Shown: in pieces, positions 15,436-20,774 of the stretch | Layout of the letters: each line of letters starts with the position of its first letter | Position numbering within the stretch: position 1 is the stretch's first letter | DNA from: Bacillota bacterium | GTDB lineage: Bacteria; Bacillota; Bacilli; Paenibacillales; Paenibacillaceae | Length of the DNA: 20,774 bases | NCBI GenBank assembly: GCA_023386495.1 | Contig: JAEWJS010000097.1 | Coordinates: 1-20,774 of the forward strand | Reading direction: 5' to 3' | Notes under the pieces: model-generated | What the model was told of the DNA's origin: nothing | The model's input: the letters and a program-made list of their open reading frames with translations, nothing else | Databases searched by the model: none | Program-made: the position numbers and the translations under genes

Positions 15436-17583
15436 ATGGGGAAGGAAGCCCGTGACAACCTGTCATCGAAGCTGGCGGCAATGGTCTCGCGCGTGAAGAA
15501 ACGCATCGTCTTCGCAAGACCGTTCGAATCGGGACGAGCCGCAAGCATGTCTAGTTCCATACCTACAGGAAGCAGGCGTCAGATCAGATGGCATTCAATC
15601 GCGATTAAGATCGCGCTGACGACGGCATTGATGGTTGTCGCAGCCGTCGCTGTAAGCGCTGTCCTGAGCTCCAAATCGTCTGAAGCCCACATCAAATCGA
15701 ACAGCTATGCGTTCGCGTCCTCGCAGACGCTGCTGATCCAGAACAACTTGGACAAGATTATGAAGCAGGTCGACAACGTCTCGCTCCAGATTACGCGCAA
15801 TCCAGACCTGCTTGCGGTTCTGAACGGGAGAGTCAAAGGAACGAACAGCACGGAGCTCATCGGCAACGTTCAGAATTTTACGGTCGCGCAAGAAGCGCTG
15901 TACGGCAGCGAGAGCGCGATCAGCTCCGCGGCAATTTTCCCGCTTAAGGGCGGTCCGATCGTCTGGAACCTGCGGCTGCCGGGCAAGCTCGAAGAGCAGG
16001 AGTGGCTGGCTGCGGCGGATGAGGGGAAAGGTGTAGGCAGCTGGATCGGCGTCAACAGCTCAGAGGAGAGCCGGAAGCTGGGCCAGATTACGTTCGCCCG
16101 TCAAATTCGCGACATGAATACCGGGGATACGCTCGGCTATATCGAGATGAATATCGAAGCGGCACGGCTCATGGCCTCGGTAGGAATCAAGGAGGAGGAG
16201 GCCGATCGCTACGACATTTACACGAGGGGCGGCGAACCGATTCTGCATGTGGGCGAGACGAGCGAGGACGCGTCTTTCATAGCGAAGCTTCAAGCGGAAG
16301 GACCTGCGTCGTACGAGGGAAGATTCCGTGAACGGGAGAGCCTGATTGCGACAGCGCCGCTTGCGACCGGTGAATGGGTCATCGTGCAAGGCATCCCGAC
16401 GGAGGAGCTGTTAGGCGGTCTGGATGAAATGCGGCGGAGCAACATTGCCGTAGCCGTCGTCTCGATTATCGCGGCTATCCTGCTGGCAATGTTCATCTCG
16501 ATGCGGCTTACGCGGCCGATCAAGCAGTTGATTGGCGCAATGAAGCGAATCGAGCACGGCGATCTTATGGCTAAGGCATCTGTCGCCTCGAAGGACGAGA
16601 TCGGCGATCTTGCGCACAGCTTCAACACGATGGTCGAACAGCTGACGTCGATCGTCAGGCGCGTGCAGGACGCTTCGCAGTCTCTAACGGGCACCAGTTC
16701 GTCGATAACGATGCAAGCGGCGGGCGTGGCACAGACGTCAGGCGAGATCGCGGTTGCCGTCGAGGAGATCGCGATGGGTACGAATCAGCAGTCGGACGGC
16801 TTGACGGAAGGGGCTGGCGCGACGGAGCAGTTGGCCTTGAGCATCCAGCATGTAGCGGCATCCGCGCAGACGATTCAAGCGAGCGCGGATCAGACGGAGG
16901 AGCTGGGCAAGCGCGGCCAGACGGTACTCGGCACGCTGACGGCTCGGACTGAACAGAGCGCGGCCCATGTCAGCCAAGTCGTCGAGCGCGTCGAGGAGCT
17001 GCGAGGGGAGTCGGAGCGCATCTCGAAAATATCGAAAGTCATCGCGGAGATTGCGACGCAGACGAACTTGCTGGCGTTGAACGCTTCAATCGAAGCAGCC
17101 CGAGCAGGCGCAGCCGGGCGCGGATTCGCCGTCGTCGCCAATGAAGTCAAGACGCTGGCCGAACAGGTTAAAGCATCGTCGGCCGAGATCGGGACGATCG
17201 TTCAGGCGACGCAGCAGAAGGTACGGATCGTCGCAGCGCAGACAGGCGAGGTGCAGACGATCTATCGGGAGCAGCAGCAGGGAATCGCGGAGACGAATGA
17301 CGCATTCCGGTTCATACTCGCGAGCGTGCAGGAGCTGAAGCATCAGATCAGCTCGCTGAACGCCGAGGCGGAGACGATGAATCGGCAGAAGGAGGGCATC
17401 TTGAACATGATGACCGATCTGTCGGCAGTGTCCGAGGAAACGGCAGCTTCCTGCGAGGAAGTGTCAGCCTCTGCGATTGCGCAATCGAAGACGATCGAGA
17501 CGCTGGCGAATGCGATCCGCTCGATCGAGGCGGAGGCCGAGCATCTGCGGGAGCAAGTGAAGCATTTTCGAATAGCGGAATAG
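15436..17583 (+). CDS. methyl-accepting chemotaxis protein with dCache-like sensor and HAMP
   Basis: Chemoreceptor of 715 residues with the classical layout. A basic cytoplasmic tail of about 52 residues is unusually long. Membrane helix 1 is at about 54-78. An extracellular domain (79-332) resembles a dCache module as in YesM-type sensors, starting QTLLIQNNLDKIMKQVDNVS. Helix 2 is at about 336-356, HAMP at about 357-410 (RLTRPIKQLIGAMKRIEHGD), then the signalling coiled coil. The hairpin tip QTNLLALNASIEAARAGAAG lies at 542-561. It should bind a small molecule outside the cell and control CheA; the ligand is unknown. GGGAGGG at 15423-15429 fixes the ATG at six bases. It follows its own AT-rich promoter region and ends in a strong terminator, so it is probably transcribed alone. 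Confidence 0.93.
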   Translation: MGKEARDNLSSKLAAMVSRVKKRIVFARPFESGRAASMSSSIPTGSRRQIRWHSIAIKIALTTALMVVAAVAVSAVLSSKSSEAHIKSNSYAFASSQTLLIQNNLDKIMKQVDNVSLQITRNPDLLAVLNGRVKGTNSTELIGNVQNFTVAQEALYGSESAISSAAIFPLKGGPIVWNLRLPGKLEEQEWLAAADEGKGVGSWIGVNSSEESRKLGQITFARQIRDMNTGDTLGYIEMNIEAARLMASVGIKEEEADRYDIYTRGGEPILHVGETSEDASFIAKLQAEGPASYEGRFRERESLIATAPLATGEWVIVQGIPTEELLGGLDEMRRSNIAVAVVSIIAAILLAMFISMRLTRPIKQLIGAMKRIEHGDLMAKASVASKDEIGDLAHSFNTMVEQLTSIVRRVQDASQSLTGTSSSITMQAAGVAQTSGEIAVAVEEIAMGTNQQSDGLTEGAGATEQLALSIQHVAASAQTIQASADQTEELGKRGQTVLGTLTARTEQSAAHVSQVVERVEELRGESERISKISKVIAEIATQTNLLALNASIEAARAGAAGRGFAVVANEVKTLAEQVKASSAEIGTIVQATQQKVRIVAAQTGEVQTIYREQQQGIAETNDAFRFILASVQELKHQISSLNAEAETMNRQKEGILNMMTDLSAVSEETAASCEEVSASAIAQSKTIETLANAIRSIEAEAEHLREQVKHFRIAE

Positions 17584-17584
17584 C

Positions 17585-17636
17585 AAGCCTTGTACTGGCC
17601 CCGTGCCGTCATCGATCGATGAGGGTGCGGGGCTTG
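17585..17636 (+). terminator. rho-independent terminator of the chemoreceptor gene
   Basis: GCCCCGTGCC (17598-17607) and GGTGCGGGGC (17624-17633) pair in RNA over ten positions, counting two G-U pairs, and enclose the perfect palindrome TCATCGATCGATGA (17609-17622). An outer CAAGCC/GGCTTG pair extends the stem, and TTGTTCG follows. Just 3' of the chemoreceptor stop. Confidence 0.75.
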
Positions 17637-17699
17637 TTCGTCGCCGAGCAAGGCTCATCCTGCGAACGGCCTACGCCGGTCGAATAACTGTCTAGTGAA

Positions 17700-17807
17700 T
17701 ATTTCCCAGGGAATAGTCTGAACGCTCGGGATGCCGCGTTCGTGCAGCATGGTGGCGGGCCGGAGGCTGCGGATCACTCGGATGTGCGGGTAGTGATTGT
17801 CATACTA
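17700..17807 (+). promoter_or_regulatory. possible regulatory sites upstream of pdaA
   Basis: The roughly 235-bp gap before pdaA has no gene. TATTTCCC-AGGGAATA (17700-17715) is a near-palindrome. CATACTA (17801-17807) matches the CATNHTA -10 of forespore sigma-G promoters and lies 66 bp before the pdaA start; pdaA is sigma-G dependent in B. subtilis. The only nearby -35-like word, GGATG (17780-17784), fits the consensus poorly in sequence and spacing. Weak evidence. Confidence 0.3.
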
Positions 17808-17873
17808 AGAACGGAATTGGGCACAATACCTTCGGTTGGGAACAATGTAAGTAACCGGGGGTGTTATGACGCT

Positions 17874-18719
17874 ATGTTTAACCATCGCAAGCTGGCGCCG
17901 ATCGTGTGGCTGGCAGCTTCGGCAGTCATGATGGGCATTCTGGTCGGATTGGTGCTGCCGCGGATGCCCGATTCGAGTATTGCGGCGCAATCGCTGGTCC
18001 ATGGTGATCGGGCCTATCATTTTGGCTTCAAGAAGAGCCGCGGCGGGCAGCCCGCCTCGATCGACCAAGAGGGGTTCAAGCCGCTCTTGGAGAAGCACGG
18101 CGCGATTTTCTCCGGCGGGCCGGATGACAAATCGCTCTATCTGACATTCGATAACGGCTACGAGAACGGCTATACGACGCCGATCCTCGATGTGCTTAAG
18201 GCCAAGAGCGTGCCGGCCTGCTTCTTCGTGACAGGCCACTACGTGAAGGATCAGCCGGAGCTGCTCAAGCGAATGGTGGCCGAGGGGCATCTGATCGGGA
18301 ACCACTCGTGGACGCATCCGGACATGTCGCAGCTGTCGGATATGCGCATCCAGGAAGAGCTGGATCGCGTGAAGCGCGAAGTCGCGGAGCTTACCGGACA
18401 GAAGCAGATGGCCTACCTTCGTCCGCCGCGCGGCATCTTCAGCGAACGGTCGCTGGCCGTCAGCCGGTCGCTCGGCTACACGAACGTGTTCTGGTCGGTC
18501 GCGTACAAGGATTGGGAGACGAATGCGCAGCGCGGCGCGCAGCATGCGTTCGACAGCGTCATGCCCCAGCTGCATCCCGGCGCGGTCATCCTGCTGCACA
18601 GTGTATCGAAGGACAATGCGGAGGCGCTCGGCCGCATCATCGACGAGGCGAAGCGGCAAGGATACACGTTCCGCAGTCTGGATCATTTGCAGAAGGCCGG
18701 AATCGGGGTGCCGGGATGA
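17874..18719 (+). CDS. pdaA: PdaA, delta-lactam-forming peptidoglycan de-N-acetylase
   Basis: Polysaccharide deacetylase of 281 residues that removes acetyl groups from N-acetylmuramic acid of spore peptidoglycan, a step in making the muramic delta-lactam needed to break the cortex at germination. An N-terminal signal or anchor helix lies at 8-28. The HFGFKKSRGGQP (49-60) and LTFDNGYENGYT (90-101) strings are characteristic of PdaA; metal and catalytic residues are Asp93, His144 and His148 (GNHSWTHPD). RPPRG (183-187) and HPGAVILLH (234-242) complete the NodB fold. The TFDN form, rather than TFDD, is usual for PdaA. I start at ATG 17874 with GGGGGTG at 17857-17863; the longer frame upstream has no ribosome site and would spoil the signal helix. 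The stop overlaps the next ATG. Confidence 0.96.
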   Translation: MFNHRKLAPIVWLAASAVMMGILVGLVLPRMPDSSIAAQSLVHGDRAYHFGFKKSRGGQPASIDQEGFKPLLEKHGAIFSGGPDDKSLYLTFDNGYENGYTTPILDVLKAKSVPACFFVTGHYVKDQPELLKRMVAEGHLIGNHSWTHPDMSQLSDMRIQEELDRVKREVAELTGQKQMAYLRPPRGIFSERSLAVSRSLGYTNVFWSVAYKDWETNAQRGAQHAFDSVMPQLHPGAVILLHSVSKDNAEALGRIIDEAKRQGYTFRSLDHLQKAGIGVPG

Positions 18720-19180
18720 ACAGAGGACTGATCACCGCGTTGACGGCGATCGGCGCCGCGCAAGCGTTGAAGGTGCCGATCCAGATGCTTCGGAGCAAGC
18801 GGCTGGATCTGGGGCAGGCCGTCGCCTCCGGCGGCATGCCGAGCTCGCATGCCAGCGGCGTTGCGGCTCTGGCAACCTATACCGGCATCAAGTACGGCGT
18901 GAAGTCGCCGTTGTTCTCGATCGCCACGATGCTCGGCGCGATCGTCATGTACGACGCGATGAACGTGCGGCGGCATGCTGGCGAGATCGCGATGCAGGTC
19001 AATGACCTCGATGCCGATGTCGAGGCGCTCGCAGGCCACCATCCCGGCGTCTATCATATGCGGCGTGCGGAAAAGCTGGAGGAACGAATCGGGCACCAGC
19101 CGGCTGAAGTGCTTGTCGGTGCGCTGCTCGGTACCGTGATCGGGGCGATCGGCGTGTTCACGGCACGCCGATCTCGATAG
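18716..19180 (+). CDS. yuiD: divergent PAP2 family membrane protein (YuiD-like)
   Basis: Small membrane protein of 154 residues of the DUF212/divergent PAP2 family, distantly related to acid phosphatases and haloperoxidases; the B. subtilis member is YuiD, with no firmly known substrate. Hydrophobic segments lie at about 5-20, 46-60, 64-81 and 130-149. Conserved motifs are SGGMPSSHASG (38-48), VMYDAMNVRRHAGE (77-90) and a Pro/Glu-Val-Leu-x-Gly-x-Leu-Leu-Gly segment near 128-140; the SSH and RRxAG residues match the phosphatase core. The ATG overlaps the pdaA stop (ATGA), so the two are translationally coupled, with GGGG at 18705-18708 as a weak ribosome site. The frame is open further upstream only inside pdaA. 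Coupling to a cortex enzyme suggests lipid-phosphate or envelope work, which is an inference. Confidence 0.92.
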   Translation: MNRGLITALTAIGAAQALKVPIQMLRSKRLDLGQAVASGGMPSSHASGVAALATYTGIKYGVKSPLFSIATMLGAIVMYDAMNVRRHAGEIAMQVNDLDADVEALAGHHPGVYHMRRAEKLEERIGHQPAEVLVGALLGTVIGAIGVFTARRSR

Positions 19181-19272
19181 GAAGGCAATCGGTCGACTGT
19201 GCAGGTGTAGAAGGGCAGTTACAACAGAGGGCAATGCGGCATGCAGCCGAATGAGAGGGAGGCATACAGGTG

Positions 19273-19788
19273 ATGAAGAAGAGAAAGTGGATCGCAACGT
19301 GCACGTTGGCGGCTTCGCTGATCGTTGCCGGGGCGACGTACGGTCCGGTGCTTGCGCAAGCGGGCAGCGCGAAGCTGGCAGCAAGCATGCCGGCTGACAG
19401 CCTGTCGGAGCATGGCCAGACCGATGAGCGGAAGGACAAGGAAGGACGGCACCGCGGAGGCTTCCGCGATATCGCGAAGCTGCTTGGCCTATCGACGGAC
19501 GAATTGATGACGGCGCTCAAGGAAGGCAAGACGATAGCCGATATCGCGAAGGAGCGCGGCGTCGACCGCCAGAAGGTCGTCGACTTGATCGCGGACCGCG
19601 TGGGGAAAAGGCTCGATGCGCGGCTTAAGGACGGAGAATTGACGCAAGAGGAGTACACGGCTCGCAAGGCGCGCATTCCGGAGATTGCCGCGCGCATCGT
19701 CGACGAGGGCATGCCGCGGGGCAAGGGACCGCACGGCGACCGGCATCCGGCCGCGAAGCCTGAGAGAGCGGAGCAACGGGCACAGTAG
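19273..19788 (+). CDS. small secreted protein with helical HTH-like domain
   Basis: Predicted secreted protein of 171 residues. MKKRKW followed by a hydrophobic stretch (about 8-22) and AQA-G near residue 30 form a signal peptide. A charged linker follows, then one copy (about 69-145) of a helical domain that I know from many secreted Gram-positive proteins: LLGLSTDELMTALKEGKTIA, then DIAKERGVDRQKVVDLI and a basic/acidic helix ending in ELTQEEYTARKARIPEIA. The C-terminal 25 residues are disordered and rich in Pro, Gly, Arg and His. Its function is unknown; these domains have not been tied to an activity that I can name. GAGAGGGAGG (19253-19262) serves either GTG 19270 or ATG 19273. It follows yuiD by 92 bp and may be a separate unit. 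Confidence 0.85.
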   Translation: MKKRKWIATCTLAASLIVAGATYGPVLAQAGSAKLAASMPADSLSEHGQTDERKDKEGRHRGGFRDIAKLLGLSTDELMTALKEGKTIADIAKERGVDRQKVVDLIADRVGKRLDARLKDGELTQEEYTARKARIPEIAARIVDEGMPRGKGPHGDRHPAAKPERAEQRAQ

Positions 19789-19839
19789 AACGGGAGTGCG
19801 AGTGGCGCAGCTGGTGCGAGGGCGGGGCCGGCCAGCATG

Positions 19840-19911
19840 TGGTCGGTGATGCGCAGTTGAAGCAGTGTAGCCGGAGCAGTGTATGGTCGGTGTAGCGAAG
19901 TTGGAGTAGCA
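19840..19911. repeat. two imperfect direct repeats after the secreted-protein gene
   Basis: TGGTCGGTGATGCGCAGTTG starting at 19840 and TGGTCGGTGTAGCGAAGTTG starting at 19884 are imperfect direct repeats 44 bp apart in a G-rich, gene-free stretch. Their short length makes them weak evidence of anything beyond local duplication. Confidence 0.45.
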
Positions 19912-19935
19912 GTTAGGTCAGGTCAAGCATTGCAT

Positions 19936-19981
19936 AAGCCCCGGCTCTATCCACGGTCGAATGCCGTGGGGGCCGGGGCTT
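19936..19981 (+). terminator. strong rho-independent terminator
   Basis: AAGCCCCGGC (19936-19945) pairs with GCCGGGGCTT (19972-19981), and inside it CCACGG (19951-19956) pairs with CCGTGG (19964-19969). TTGTCTG overlaps the 3' side. It lies about 150 bp after the secreted-protein stop and is near-symmetric, so it could work in either direction. Confidence 0.75.
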
Positions 19982-20010
19982 GTCTGCGTCTTGGACGAGG
20001 GAACTCGGTG

Positions 20011-20285
20011 TAGACGAAATATCGTACACTCGCGGGTGTTCGGATGGCACGAGAGAAGTAGTGTGAACGAAATATCGTACACACGGGCGGAAGGATGGCG
20101 CGATGGGCGCAGTTTGTATGAAATATCGTACAAAATTTCCAATCTGATGGAGATTTAGAGCAGTGTGTATGATAAATCGTACAAAAACCGAACGAAAAGG
20201 AGAAATCGGTGCGCTGTGTACGATAAATCATACAAAACCTCCAATAAAGGAAGAAAAGGCCGAACTGTGTATGAAAAATCGTACA
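20011..20285. repeat. array of six 18-bp palindromes at 51-bp spacing
   Basis: Six copies of the imperfect palindrome TGTAYGA-N4-TCRTACA begin at 20011, 20064, 20115, 20166, 20217 and 20268, that is at steps of 53, 51, 51, 51 and 51 bp. The centre is always A/T only (AATA, TAAA or AAAA). The right arm is almost invariant; the left arm is degenerate in the first two copies. Flanks covary by copy: ACAC after copies 1 and 2, ACAAA after copies 3 to 6. The stretches between copies differ in sequence, and several hold small inverted repeats (ACCGA...TCGGT after copy 4). Because 51 is a multiple of three, open frames on both strands cross the array as 17-residue repeats, but without ribosome sites. 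Confidence 0.9.
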
Positions 20286-20295
20286 AATCCCCAGT

Positions 20296-20332
20296 CTCCG
20301 ATGTGGTAGGGCGAAATCGCTACCGGTCGGAG
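20296..20332. other. hairpin next to the palindrome array
   Basis: CTCCGA (20296-20301) pairs with TCGGAG (20327-20332), and inside it GGTAG (20305-20309) pairs with CTACC (20320-20324). No T run follows on either strand, so it is not a typical terminator. It lies 11 bp after the last palindrome of the array. From here to about 20400 I see no gene. Confidence 0.5.
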
Positions 20333-20399
20333 GATGGGCAATTCGGCTATCGTACTGAACCCCGCCTATAATGGAACAAATGGTAGCACAGAGCGCGAA

Positions 20400-20774
20400 C
20401 GGTTGAGTAAAAGCCGCAGGTTTGAGGGATAGCAAGTAACGAGTGCCGATGCTACTCCACCGCCGACCGCCGAGCAGCCAGCACGCAGCATCTATCGCCG
20501 ATAGTCGAACAGCCACGTCGCAGCACGTACCGCCTTGTCACCGGCCACCACACTGTCTACCGTCCACCGCCATGTCATCCCATCGTCGACTGCCGAGCAG
20601 CCCCACCGCCGCCGCACCTGCCGTCGCAGCGCTCCCGCCGAGTGGCACGTACCGCCATGTCACCGGCCACCACACAGTCTACCGTCCACCGCCAGTTCGT
20701 CCCATCGTCGACTGCCGAGCAGCCACCCACCGCAGCATCTTCACCGCAACGTTCGCCCCGCAGCACGTACCGCC
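20400..20774. repeat. about 122-bp tandem repeat running off the right edge
   Basis: GCACGTACCGCC occurs at 20523, 20645 and 20763, and GA(C/T)TGCCGAGCAGCC-type words at 20465, 20588 and 20710, giving a period of about 118-123 bp. The copies at 20523-20644 and 20645-20762 are closely alike, including CACCGGCCACCACAC and GTCTACCGTCCACCGCCA. The copy before 20523 is degenerate, and a further copy begins at the window end. The unit is rich in CCACCGCC and GCAGC words. Open frames over it change composition with phase and lack ribosome sites, so no gene is called. Confidence 0.8.

Noticed and set aside
17805..18686. 293-codon minus-strand frame antisense to pdaA
   Set aside because: Arg/His/Leu-rich shadow composition, while the plus strand has all deacetylase motifs.
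18308..18715. Upstream extension of the YuiD-like gene
   Set aside because: It overlaps pdaA in another frame with shadow composition; the ATG overlapping the pdaA stop begins the conserved family sequence.
20011..20285. CRISPR array
   Set aside because: The copies are palindromes that differ in both arms, the stretches between contain related words and inverted repeats, and no cas gene is in the window.
20367..20372. TATAAT as a promoter -10 box
   Set aside because: No acceptable -35 at 16-19 bp upstream and no gene downstream.
19947..20516. Open frame of 189 codons on the minus strand over the palindrome array
   Set aside because: It is open because the 51-bp period is a multiple of three; no ribosome site and no globular-protein pattern outside the repeats. 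Kept as a finding only.

Overview
The window looks like chromosomal DNA of a GC-rich, endospore-forming Bacillota, most likely Paenibacillaceae (Paenibacillus or Cohnella type). The reasons are strong AGGAGG-type ribosome sites with some GTG starts, a PdaA spore-cortex deacetylase, a soluble PAS histidine kinase of the sporulation-kinase type, Bacillus-type regulator/target pairs, and families of short palindromic repeats between genes. The genus is an inference; nothing was searched.

Layout, left to right. (1) 1-646 has no gene and holds three kinds of short repeat. (2) 647-4250 encodes the two overlapping halves of a heterodimeric ABC exporter, followed at 4313-6208 by a soluble three-PAS histidine kinase. 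The kinase meets a PAS-GGDEF diguanylate cyclase (6203-7141, minus) tail to tail, and the stops of the two genes form one CTATAG. (3) 7319-10956 is a MarR regulator translationally coupled to an MMPL/RND-type membrane transporter with a very long repetitive hydrophilic insert. (4) 10957-11781 is a decay zone: the 3' end of a Cro/C1-type regulator gene, the 3' end of a peptide deformylase gene, a surviving terminator, and a two-copy 114-bp repeat carrying AGCAGG...CCTGCT hairpins. (5) 11782-12988 is a divergent pair resembling B. subtilis HypO (YfkO nitroreductase) and HypR (thiol-redox HxlR-type regulator), with a large inverted repeat between them. (6) 13108-17583 contains two different chemoreceptors: a HAMP-less one with a multi-helix membrane sensor, and a classical dCache-like/HAMP one. 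They flank a small minus-strand gene with an Sm-like stretch. (7) 17874-19180 is pdaA overlapping a yuiD-like gene, followed at 19273-19788 by a small secreted protein. (8) 19789-20774 has no gene; it holds a terminator, an array of six 18-bp palindromes spaced 51 bp apart, and a ~122-bp tandem repeat that runs off the right edge.

Functionally the window combines export and detoxification (ABC exporter, MarR/MMPL, HypR/HypO), signalling (kinase, cyclic-di-GMP synthase, two chemoreceptors) and spore-cortex biology (pdaA). The least explained structure is the set of periodic palindromic repeats: the 51-bp array at 20011-20285, the 114-bp duplicated hairpin unit at 11391-11618, and the AATAGC/GCTATT-armed palindromes near the left end.
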